DNA of 60,000 nucleotides from NCBI GenBank assembly GCA_030704615.1, contig CM060733.1:76052907-76112906 (forward strand), written 5' to 3'. Below the pieces are notes generated by a model. It was not told the DNA's origin. It did not search any database and was given only the letters and a program-made list of their open reading frames with translations. Below, in pieces: positions 1-11,078 of this stretch. Source of the DNA: Takakia lepidozioides. Its lineage: Eukaryota > Streptophyta > Takakiopsida > Takakiales > Takakiaceae. A program made the translations under genes and the position numbers. How positions within the stretch are numbered: position 1 is the first letter of the stretch; each line of letters begins with the position of its first letter.

Positions 1-1335
1 TACAGTATGGTCTTCAAATTTTGATTGGCGATACCGCCTTTCCACTTCTCTATCTGTTCAACCTCAAACAAAGAAAATGCATTGCAATACATTATGACTG
101 AATATGCCAACCCTCATTCTCTCTTCAAACACATAGGTACATAAATCTCATGAGGAGAATCGAATGGCGTTAACAACGCTCGCAATTCAGTAGACTTCAA
201 TCACATGTTCCTGCTAAAGAAGGGAAGAGGAAGGACTGCTTGAAAGGCAATCAGACAGACCGTATGATCTGAACAACAGTGAATGACGGTACCGTCAGTC
301 ACCCACTCATTGTACTGTAAACCCTTAACAGAGGAGTAGAAAGCAAATCACCGTTGTTTCATGGTGATGGTCGGTAGCGACAATCCTTTTCTGGGACATT
401 CCACTCAATCTCTACGCAGATCTTCAACAATGAAATGTAAGTTAGAGAAAACTTACTGGCGCCTTCTTAGGTTTTGAAATTGGATCCCCTTCTGCAGTTT
501 TCCTCTTCCCTCTCACATCTGCTGGAATTTCTGTCTGCTCTAGGGTTTCTGGACCTTCTCCCGGTTCAACGTTCCTCGTACTACCACTCTCCCTCTAAGC
601 GCAAAAACGAAGTGACTCCCGATTTCTTGCGGGATTGCGTGCGTTGTTGCTTGTCTCTAGAAGCATCGGATTCCCTCTCGCGTGACCGTTACACATAGTC
701 GTTCCCTTATTAGTGCACATGCCAGCAATTAGTGTACAGCTGTTCGTATTCAGTTATCGATGTCTGACGTGTGTCGCCCAAAATAAACGACGTGTTCTTT
801 ATTAGAACGGTTTCAATATTTAAAAATAACAACGAATCCCAGAAATCTTGGCGCACAGTCTTAGACAAATATATGTAAATGAACGAGAGTTTGATGACAA
901 ATTTTGGGATATCATACACGGTCATCCTTGTTAGCCAACCCCACGTTCGTTTCACATTTTGAACTTTCCAGGTGCACATGATCATTGGTAGTAGTATAAA
1001 GCTACATTTACTTAATCTGCAATCCCACCCTCAAATCCTGTGGCATGCTTCCAGGAAGTCGGCTTGTTATTGTGTTTATTGATGAGGTTCTGATTAACGG
1101 TTTAACAGCTGCTGACATTGCTCCTAGGGATACTCTGACCACTGGGCCCACAAGAAAAGTAATTAAAATGGACGGCTGCATATCTGGAAGGAATAACAGA
1201 ATATGCACAGTCGTCGTCTGAGCTTCCTCTGCCATATTCTCTGTTCATTCTTCAACTGTGTTCTGGAGACATCAGTAAACCGATTTACACTGAAGGTCTG
1301 CGATAGTAAGGTATCAACGTACGCGAGGAAGGAAG
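1..1335. other. Upstream spacer, no recognisable gene
   Basis: I see no gene family here. A 74-residue open frame at 474-698 starts at a TTG and has no recognisable motif. The stretch may include the 5' end of the transposon that follows, but I could not find a convincing terminal inverted repeat. Confidence 0.4.
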
Positions 1336-4300
1336 ATGGCTTCCTCTGAAGCGGAGTTCTTCTCTGACGACAAACCAGTGTCATTCTCCCAGGAAGTCCT
1401 TGACAATGGATTTGCAATTGTTCTGGAACATGTCTTGGCTACCCGTTTTCAGCTTCAGAATGGCTCCATCTTTTTGGAGAAAGAGGTGTACGATTTGAAA
1501 GGGAAGTTGTTGAAATACTCTTTCCAAAACCGTGATGAGACGGCTCATGTTAACCAGTGGAGAGTGCGCCCTAGTCGATACACAGTACTTGGAGAGCCTC
1601 GGCGAAAGTCCCTTGGGTCATATGTGACGCCCGTGACTGCTGTTTCGGTCGTTGAAGACAAGAGGGAGGTGGTGGTGAAAAAAGAACAGACGTCCTCCAC
1701 TCCAATCGTTGAGCTTTCGGATTCGTCCGATGACGACATAAGTGAAATTCCAAATCTAGGCCTTCCTACTGTGGTTGGAGAAGCTGATGAAGAAGAGATT
1801 TGTAGTGTCATTCCAAAACTACGGGCGATGGGAGGAATGGCTGGATTCAAAAGTGAGTTGCGAGGAATTGATTGGGAATCTTTGAAGCAGGTGCCTGTGA
1901 AGTTCTTGCCAGAGACTTTTGATGGTGATATCCTATTCGAGCTGCCTCATCCTCCGCGAGTTGGAGGTGTAACAATCATGATGCATGGAATGGACAAGAA
2001 ACACGACGGGCACCCGTGGTGTAGAACAAAAACATCCAATATTCAGAATGATGACAAGCTTGTTTTCAGGATAACAGTTTGCAATGGACACCTTAGGTGT
2101 GATAATTTGAATTGCAGACACTTTCTTCAGTCTGGGGTTCATAATCAAAGCGAATGGGAGGGTTTGGCGGAAAATCCATTTCAGCCTGGGACTGCCCCAC
2201 CACCGTCAAACACTTTCGTCTGCAAATTCTGCAAACTTGTGCTATCCTGCTTGGCGCTCTGCGGAGCAAGAATGTACTATGTTGTCCACCGTTTGAAAAC
2301 AATGACAAGAGCTTGTGTGCATTTTGGATTCCATAACCATCCTGTCTCGAAGGGGGATTACAGGGAGAGTGTTGAGACAGTATCGAGGTTGATTAAACAG
2401 GAGTTCGGGAGAAACCCATCCGCAACAACATCTGCAATTGCTCTTGGCGCAAGCAAGTCCTTCTTGGAAAGCCATATTTTGAGTGAAGGGGATTCTGTGG
2501 GGACTAAACTTGACGGTGCAGCATTGGACCTGGTCATGGATCATTTCTCCACTTTAAGTTCACCTAACATTTGGCATCAGATCAATGCATTAAGAATGGG
2601 CTCTGGTATCAGAGGCTACATAGACAACATTTTGGAGTTGAAACGAGTGAGCAAGTACGATTACATCCAGGACAATGTATTCCCAGGTCAAGGTGTCATC
2701 AAAGTTTTTCTTTTCAAAATGTCGACTGTTAGGGAGGGCAGTGGGGTTAGCCTCGTGAAGCGGATGCAGAAGACTGGGGACTTGCAGAACTGTTTTCTTA
2801 TGTTTGATCATGTGAAACGAGTGAAGGATTGGACGACAATGGCTTGTCATGTACGATCCAGTAAACCAACGAGTTATGACAATTGCAGTTTGTGACATGC
2901 AATCCGAGGATACAGAATCCCAGAATCTCATGTGGAATTCCCTGATACGTGTCATGGGCTGCCATCTCCAAATTTCGCAGGTTTCATGGCGGATAGTGCT
3001 CAAGCAAATTTCAATGCTGTTCGTATTGTCTTCAGATCGGGCGACCCAAAAGTGCCAATGCGAGGAAGAGAGCGTACATGTCTATTCCATTGGATACAAT
3101 CTCTGGAAAAACATACAAAGTCGGACATCAAACCAAATATGCAGACTCAGCACCGTAAATTATGCAAATAGTACAAAGATGCTAGAACAATGAAGGAGGC
3201 GGACACTTTGTTCTAGACAATTCGTGTCTGGTGGTTCTCTTCTGGAGCTGCATCACTTGAGAGTATGAGAGCATTGGAAGATTGGCTGGTGTTTTGGCAC
3301 TTCCGGTATAGACAATGGAGGAGCAGCCATGGCAGTGGTACGAGGCTTATATTTCTTGCTTTATTCATACATTTACTTTCCATTTTATTGTCTCCTCGCT
3401 TTCTTTATGTTGTTTTCTGTTCACTGTTTTGAAGTGTGGTTCTCCACTTTGCAGAACATGTCCATTGAAGAAATGGCGGACATGCCATCTTGCAATTTGG
3501 CAGAAACTGTGCACAACGCATGGTTGCAGCAGTCTGGGAAACGAGGTCGGGATTTGTATGTGGCAACAACAGATGATTTGATACGTGCCTTGCAACAACA
3601 AACCTGATACCGTGATTTCTTGCGAGGTGGGGTTGGTGGCAAGGGTCCGGACAAATATGAGTTGATGTTGCGTGCTGCAAACAGATCTGGGGATCCAATC
3701 AAGATAGCATGGGCGGTGAGCATGTATGCCCAGGGAACGCCACTTGTTTCTAGAGTTCCACATCTTGAAGGGGAGGAGAGATTCGGCTCCTGTAAGAGGA
3801 AATTGAACACTCCACTTGGTTCGGATTCCGATTCGCACAGGGCAGACCGTGATAACTTCTCAAAGCCTCATGTTCCCCTGCATGACAGCTCCATGTCCGG
3901 AACCTCCATTGTGGAGGAACCTCCAACACGACGACAAGCTCCAGCATCAAACAATGCCACTGAAATGGTGCAGGAGAAAAACAACCCCCTTGATGTGCTT
4001 GAGTCCGCATGCCCCGACCACGTTTGGCACATAGAACGCACAAGTGTAGGGTCTCATGTGAAATGTACAGCGATCAGGGCAACTAATTTCGAGAAGTGCA
4101 CTTCATCTATATCCAAAGATGGTGCCCGAACTCCTGCTCCGACTTTCACGGGTTTGATGCATCCATACGGTCAACCAGAAGCCAAAAACCACAAGTTCTG
4201 GTTCTGCGCAGATGATTGTGCCAGATGTGTGCATGGAACTGTGCGTCCTTCCGTAGTGATGAAGCCATCTCCTCCAACCGTTTGGCCCGTGAAAGTGGGA

Positions 4301-4840
4301 ACACATCTCAGATTTCAGGAGATTGAAATGCTAGAGGAGGCAGACTTTTCCCTTGCGAGACAACCCCAACTCCATGCATGTACTACTACTACTGCGTCCT
4401 CCCGGGTCCCCCCGGCAAATCCTGACTTGTGGCCAACCAAACGAGATGGAAAGCTCGTTCGGCGTTTCCCTCCAACCGCTGAACACTTTGGCAAAGTGGA
4501 GTTCGCAAGAATGCTCCACGCTCGTGTTGGAAGCACCACAGAAGTACCCGATCCAGGATATGGTCGGGTATTCACAATCATCACTTCCACATCTGCTGTT
4601 CATGACATGACCTACGACATCACGGTTTTCAATTTCCCCAATTGCACATGTCCTGATTTTGTAAATATGTTATCAACCAGTTTGGGCAAGAGAGGTAAAT
4701 TCATAGCCTGCAAACATTTGTATTTCATATTTTTGAAGAGGATGGTTTGCGATCCCAAACGTGACAACTTCATTCATCGGGCCACTATGAGTTTCAACGA
4801 GGTCGATACTCTATTGCAGCGGGATACAACACATGGGTAG
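1336..4840 (+). pseudogene. Degenerate MULE-like transposase with SWIM zinc finger
   Basis: Four collinear pieces together read as one plant MULE-type transposase. The first piece (1336-2895, 519 codons, ATG start) has an acidic low-complexity segment, then a C/H-rich region with CDNLNCRHF and a basic HNHP segment. The frame then shifts by one base near 2845, where YDPVNQRVMTIAVCDMQSED begins, and again near 2955, where the catalytic-region-like MADSAQANFNAVRI and RERTCLFHW blocks lie. In-frame TAG codons follow at 3169 and about 3208. The last frame begins near 3455, has a TGA at 3605-3607, and then runs open from 3608 to 4840. The C-terminus carries a SWIM finger (CTCPDF...ACKH, about 4645-4715), normally a DNA- or protein-binding module of MULE transposases. 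The frameshifts and stops indicate an inactive copy. A small intron near 3338-3454 is possible, but its phase does not fit. Family placement is from motif memory, not a search. Confidence 0.75.
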
Positions 4841-5264
4841 CATCAACTATGCAATGTGGTATGTGGACGACCATGATTTGAAATGTGTAATTCACATCAA
4901 TTCGTCGGCGGTGCAATGATATGGCCTCCAACTATACGGAGTGAGCTCTGAGTGACAACTTTTAAAAGCACATTTGTCATTGCACCGTTCGAAGTCTATA
5001 TGTCTTGCAGTCGCTATGCACTACAATCATCTTTTGAAGATGATCCTAACTCTCATTGTTATTTGAGGAGGGAGGAAGGTCTTCCCGTGGCAGCCTGTAT
5101 GGCGCACACTTTGTGAGGATATTTTCTCGTCCTCGTAATTGTAAAAGTGAAACAAGCATTTGTAATTGCACAATGTTGGATGCTACAATTGTAGGCCTCA
5201 TGGTAGTCTTGATTCTATTTAGGCAAGATTCCCTGCATTAATTCCACGGTCATTGGACCATCCT

Positions 5265-5430
5265 CGGTTATAGGCGGCGCATGTTAATGCTGACGTGATA
5301 GATGACGGACAGTGCCACGTCATAATTTGTCGCCACATCAGCACGCTGACATGACGCTCACGCCACGTCAGCGTGGGTGCAGGCTCACGCCACGTCACTC
5401 CTGCGTGAGCGCACGCTCGCGCGCAACTCT
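5265..5430. repeat. CpG-rich CACGTCA-motif island
   Basis: TGACGTG/CACGTCA and related words recur many times in about 160 bp, with high CpG in an AT-rich neighbourhood. CACGTCA matches the core bound by plant bZIP factors, but no gene starts close by. Similar islands occur at 17475-17530 and 27600-27775, so a dispersed repeat is likelier than a promoter. Confidence 0.45.
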
Positions 5431-6574
5431 CATGCCATTGCGTCGTTGGCTAGGGAGTGCCCATGGAACCTGGCACTAAGAACCACTTTTGCCCTGTCCA
5501 CTATTATTTGTCGGTCAACCTAGTCTGCTGGCTGGTGCAACACCAACTACTTTTAGATCATCGAAAATGTTGGTCATTGCTCATAGCCTTAAACGGCCAC
5601 CAGGCCCAAAATGGGCTTATGGGCCTATTTAAATGTAAATTGCTTTTTCAGATCTGCTTCAATTTTCATGAAAACGAATGGCCCCTCTCGTGGACCGCCA
5701 GAATTGGGCAACTGATTGCAATTTTGAGTTGAAAGTTGTCTCGTCATGCAACAAAGGGGTCAGATTTTGATGAAGGTAATTCTCTCTTTTTCATGCTAAG
5801 ATCCCTCACATGAGGGTGATTATGAGGGGATTTGGCGAAGTTTGACCGCACCTGGCCAAATTGGATTGTTTTTAGCTTGTTGGGTGAGGGATCCCAAGGG
5901 GATGAAGCCATACTAATCTGGCCTCAATCCCAGTTGTTCTAGTCACTCAAATCTTTAAAAATTAACCAAAAAGTGACCAATGGGCCCCACATTCAACCAT
6001 GGGGCTGATTGCCCTGGAAATTGGCATGCAGGTGGAAGGTCAAGATCTTTAAGAAGTTAATTTTCTAAAAGTTACTCCAACTTTTCATTACAGGGGTCCT
6101 AGTTTTTGAAAAAGTCAAACTAAGGCACGGGGCGTTTAAGTCAAGTCTCTTGAGCACAACTTCCCAGTGATATACAGTCAGTATCCCCAATAGTGGGTCC
6201 ACTATACACATTGGGTAGATGGAAAATGCCCTCTTGCCCACTATTTTGCTTGGTTCTAAGATGTGGGTGCTAACTATGCTCATTGGGTAGATGCTCGAAG
6301 GGCCCTTTGCAGTGGGGGCAAGAAGATGGAAAGACACCCAAATAACAGCAACTGCCCACAGGACTAGCACTCAGCAGCAGCTGATATATATATATAGCAC
6401 CCACGATCAATTGGGGGGGGAGAGTTGAAGGTCAGGCAACCCGACACTGTGGGAAGAGGCAATCAGCGGGGCCGACGGGAGGCTTGGAGAGGAGGGAAAT
6501 AGCTCCACAGGCTGCACACACCTGTACGCATAGAAGTAGGGGGGTAACGCGTAGAAGCAGGGGGGTCGATGGGC
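5431..6574. other. Intergenic spacer upstream of P450 copy 1
   Basis: No coding unit recognised. The phrase CATTGGGTAGATG occurs twice between 6205 and 6295, indicating a small local duplication. A TATATATATA run lies at about 6384. Confidence 0.35.
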
Positions 6575-6575
6575 C

Positions 6576-6592
6576 GGTTTTTTATATAGAGG
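6576..6592 (+). promoter_or_regulatory. Possible TATA box of P450 copy 1
   Basis: TTTTTTATATAGAGG lies about 190 bp before the ATG at 6780. It is the best TATA-like word in the 5' flank. The call rests on sequence and position only. Confidence 0.3.
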
Positions 6593-6779
6593 ATGGGATG
6601 GGGCCCACCTTCCAGAAGCAGCGGTGGGCTCCCTTCTAGAAGGCTCCACCACCGCCTCCAAAGCTGATATAAGCAATACTAAGAGTGTTCTCACTTTCTG
6701 GGCTGCAGTGCAAGGGATGGAGCCAGTGTATCTGGAAAGACCTGGATCTCCACAGAATTCAAGAGGGATAGTAGAAAAT

Positions 6780-9178
6780 ATGGAAATGTCATGGCAAGGA
6801 ATTGGTGAGTGGGCTCAGGACAAACTTGGGCTACCAGTGTTGATAGGCGTCCTTGTCGCCATTGCAGTGCACTATCTCTTCCTAAGAAAACCCACTCGCT
6901 TGCCTCCCGGGCCACGCCCATGGCCTGTTGTGGGCAATCTACCGGTGTTGGGTGATCTTCCGCACCAGGCATTGGCACTCCTGGCTAAGAAATATGGGCC
7001 TTTGATGTACTTGCGCCGCGGATCGTTTGATACTGTTGTAGCGTCGACTCCAGCGATGGCAAAAGAGTTTCTCAGGACCCATGATCAAGCGTTTTCCTAT
7101 CGTCCAACGTCTTTGGCTTCGTATCTATTCTCTTCAAATTAAAAAAACATTGTGTTTTCTTCAGGTTCTTATTGGCGTCATTTACGCAAGTTATGCCTCG
7201 TTGAGCTGTTCACTCAGAAACGGCTGGAATCGTCTCGATCTGCAAGGACAGAGGAGATAACTGCCACATTGAAGGCTATTCTTGAGGAGTCACAGAAGGA
7301 AAAGGTGGTGGACCTCGCCCTCAAGTTGTCTTCGCTGTCCACTAACAACATCACTCGCATGCTGATCAACAAAAGGTAATGTATGAGCTAGAAGCCGTTT
7401 GATTTTCTATTGAATGCACTCGATCAGAAAACGGAATATTATGCCGGTTCAAACTCTAGTTCAAAATGTCAGTGCTAGAGAGTTTGTGACTACGCAATAC
7501 CCAACAGGTACTGCAGGCAGCAGTCATCTGAATCTTTTGATCTCTCCATCATCTGGCCTCGTTGGCTATCGTCGAGCCAGGCCATGCGCAGTCTCGTTTT
7601 AATCATCGTAGAGTATATAACCACCAAACCCTTACTGTCCTTGATTCACCAGGCTGCCAATTTCATTCTTAGCGAGTCACGACAAGTCTCAAATAAGATG
7701 ATCGGACCACTTGATTTTGACCACATTCACATAATTGTTCTCGACAGAAAACTCAAAATCTTTGCCAATTTCATTTTAATTAGCGGGTCACGACAAGTCT
7801 TAAATCTGAAGATGATCGATTCACTTTATCATTCATATATTAATGTTCTTGACAGAAAACTCAATTTAATCCTCTCCATGAACACCTGGAGGCACTAATT
7901 CATGTTCAGTATTATGGCACTTTTGCAATCTGGACATAATTAAGTTAGATTTTCTGATATAATGACATGGTCTAGATTCAAATCCTCGTTGAGTGAGGGT
8001 GCTATTCGTTGGGAAACATACTTGTAAGACACTAGGTAAGACATCCAGATTATGAGAACATGTTAAGTTCTTTAATTTCTTGTATTTTGACTTGGAAACC
8101 TGGTACCTGTAACGTGTCATGAGATACGTTTGAAGACTACAGACAGCTTGCAACTTACGCCAACTTGAATAAGACCATGTATCCTTCAGTACTGTCATCA
8201 CTTAGTATTCAACAATTTGCCATTTTCGCCTATCTCAGGTACTGCGGAAATGATGAGGAAAGCCGGTCTAAAGAAGCGCAACAGTTTAAAGGACTTATCG
8301 ACAAAGTGTTTCATTTTCTGGGGATGTTCATTGTTGGTGACTACGCCCCTTATTTATCGTGGGTGTCGAAGCTGCAAGGTATCGACGGGCCTATGAGGGA
8401 GTTGCAAGTCGAATTGTACAGTCTGCTTCGGCAGTGGATTGACGAGCACAGAAAGGTTGCAACACTGGAGAAAGGGAAGAGGGATACTTCAAAAGACTTT
8501 GTCGATGTGTTGCTCTCCATGCCTACAGAAGATGGAATTGGTCATATCTCCGATGAAGCCATACAAGCTGTTGTCCTGGTAAGTTTTCAAATATCAGTTT
8601 TATTCCCTAGAAATTGTTTATGTTACTTGAGCATATCATTATCAACAGCTCAGAAAAAGTTGAAGTAGTGAAGTTTTGTTAGGCAAGATTCCATTAAAAA
8701 TCAGGCTGAACTCAGGTATAGATTAGCTTCAAGGTCAGTCGACGATAGCCAGGCCCAGTCGGGTTGTCCAGGAAACCACCAGTCTCGTGAGGCATGCGAA
8801 GTTGCTGGTTACATTCTGCCAGCCAAAATCCGTCTGCTCGTCAATGTATGGGCAATCGGACGGGATTCTTCTACCTGGGAAAGACCTCTTGAGTTTGCTC
8901 CAGAACGATTCATGGATCATCCTGAGATTGATGTGAAAGGCCAGGACTTCCAGCTTTTGCCTTTTGGATCTGGGAGAAGAGGATGCCCGGGAATGCACTT
9001 GGGACTTGTCATGGTTCAGATAATGCTTGCTCGCCTTCTTCAGAGCTTTGACTGGTCTCTTCCAGATGGGCAGGACCCCACCACTTTGGACATGTCAGAG
9101 CACTTCGGACTAACACTTCCGAGATTGAAACCATTGCATGCTGTGGCACACCAAAGGTTGCCTGCCCATTTGTATTGA
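6780..9178 (+). pseudogene. Cytochrome P450 pseudogene, tandem copy 1
   Basis: This is the upstream member of a tandem P450 pair and is clearly homologous to the gene at 11079-14193. Exon 1 (6780-7375) encodes an N-terminal anchor, the proline hinge RLPPGPRPWPVVGNL and the B/C-helix region. It is interrupted by TAA at 7140-7142, where copy 2 reads CAC; the frame resumes directly after. Exon 2 (8239-8578) is open and bounded by AG/GT. Exon 3 survives only as 8755-9178. The I-helix AGTDT segment and the ExxR helix are deleted, joining the copy-2-equivalent sites VVQE and SREEC. The C-terminal heme segment is canonical (LLPFGSGRRGCPG). The stop plus the loss of ExxR rule out a functional enzyme. 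Confidence 0.88.
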
Positions 9179-9425
9179 CTGAAGTTTCTAAGTAGATCTG
9201 GCGACATTTTGAAGGTAGCTAAGTGTGTAGTTGGTTTGTGTTGTTATCCACAGCTTGCACTCCATAGTGCTCCACACTGCTATGGTGCATTTGGCATCTT
9301 CATGGAATGGCATCTTCATAACCTGCTGAAATTCACTCTGGACATATACCAAGTAGATCAAGTAACTTGTATCAAAAAATATAGTATGGTTTATAGAAGA
9401 GTCTCACACATTAGTAACAAATACT

Positions 9426-9592
9426 AGCCCTGGTAGCTTAGTAGAATAGTGCAGTGTGTGCCGCCCAGGTGATATTGGGCTCAGATTCTGTTACGTTGTC
9501 AGGGTGGTGTTGTATTTTCCCCCTGTAATCAAGGGGCCTGATTTGTGAGCGTCCGCTCCCAGGTGTTTTCCTTATTTAATATATATTAATAT
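9426..9592 (+). repeat. tRNA-derived SINE-like element
   Basis: Sequence at 9432-9444 (GGTAGCTTAGTAG) resembles an RNA polymerase III A box, and GGCTCAGATTCTG at 9478-9490 resembles a B box at suitable spacing. The non-tRNA tail ends in a T/A-rich run near 9590. No cloverleaf can be formed, so it is not a tRNA gene. SINE identity is inferred. Confidence 0.5.
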
Positions 9593-10267
9593 AAGATAGA
9601 TACATAGAATAGTGCATCTGGAAATACTGACTCCCATCAGCAAATTTTGCTGTATGGGCAATGACCCAAGCAGGTTTTGCAAAACTGTGAAAAGCTATAT
9701 ATGTGTAACTTATACGTCGGAGAAAAGCTATATACATGTAACTTATACGTCGGAGCTGGCGTTGATAAGAGCCTCTTCCCTTTGCGGGTAATGTCCCTTT
9801 TCAAGATGGATCGTATCAGCACCACCGGAAACAGTCCACAATGGCAAGTTGGCCACTTTCAATCTTATGTAACTTGTTGAGGATTAGGGAGGTGAGCCTT
9901 GATGTGATGGATGTAAAATGTGGTATGTAGAAAAAGGTGTGGTGTACTTAGGGTTTGAGGTTTGCTTTTAGGATGTGGATATTATGACTATGCGCATTTC
10001 CCCTAACTCCTACAGTGATAACTGTGAAGGGAGACGTGTTCCATGCATCCACGTTGTCGTAGGGCAAGTATTAGCGGTTCAAGTGTATGTAATCGATTGG
10101 TCTGGGTATCTGTCAAGACAAAATGTGAATTCGATAATATGGATTGTGAGAAATGGGAGTGGGCCTGCGGGTTTAACCGCCAAGATTGGGAGGCCTTGAA
10201 CAAGTAAGATATTTGGGCAGAGTTTTGCCACGATAATGGGGGCATATGCATGGTAGTAGCCATGGGG

Positions 10268-10600
10268 TATATTGTGGTCCGGTGGTCGCCCTTCAGGAGA
10301 GGTCCATAGCAACATTGGGGTCAAACAGGGCTGCCTCCTCTCACCTACCCTGTTCGGAATTTACATCGAACGCATTGGAGGTTCTACATCTCAAAAAACC
10401 ATGGAGTTGGTGTGCCATTGGATGGAGGACAACCACAATCAGATCTCTTCTATGCGGATGATGTTGCCCTCTTGGCACAATCTCCTGTCTTCCTAGAACG
10501 TCATCTCCACATCCTGGAACAGTTCTCCAAAGGCTATGGGATGCAAGTCAACCTTAGCAAAACCAAGATCATGGTTTTTTTAGTTAGCAAGTTTCAATAA
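10268..10600 (+). mobile_element. LINE (non-LTR) reverse transcriptase fragment
   Basis: Two frames read as the middle of a non-LTR reverse transcriptase. One has GVKQGCLLSPTLFGIYIERI (about 10317-10376). After a frameshift the other has LFYADDVALLAQSP (about 10447-10488), holding the YADD catalytic motif, followed by GMQVNLSKTKIMVF. The endonuclease, the rest of the RT and the 3' end are missing. The piece lies about 480 bp upstream of the intact P450 and could have brought sequence into its promoter region. Confidence 0.8.
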
Positions 10601-11078
10601 TTCCAAAAAGGATTACATGCAAATCTGCAAGCTGATAGGGTTTAGGGTTTACTACAAGTTATCATTTTGACAATTGTCACCTATACATTCATTAATTACT
10701 ATATATATTCCCTGTGAACTCTTTATGTGTTTTTATTGGGCTTTAGTGTAAATGTTATTTTAAAACCCTTAACTTCCCTCTTCATATAGTGTTTTGTTAC
10801 TCCCAATGCCAACCACTACCAGTCAAAGTTTGGTCTGCTGCTATTATGGGAAGTCAGAGAATGGCCAACACTACCTAGTAATGGCAGGGTGTGCGTATGA
10901 AATACCGAGGCGACGGAAGGAGCTATGCAGATACAGAAATGGGATGGAAGATCGCCCTCGGAATCGAAAGACTGTGTGCTCACTTTCTGGGTCGATGCTA
11001 AGATAGAGGCAGCAGCATCTGGGAAGCAAACTTGGATCTGATCCGGTGCTGAGGTTGAGAGGGGTAGATCAAGAAAAC

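Noticed and set aside
3334-3454. Spliceosomal intron in the MULE transposase
   Set aside because: A GT...TTTGCAG pair exists but neither available donor gives the phase needed downstream. Frameshift or insertion fits equally well.
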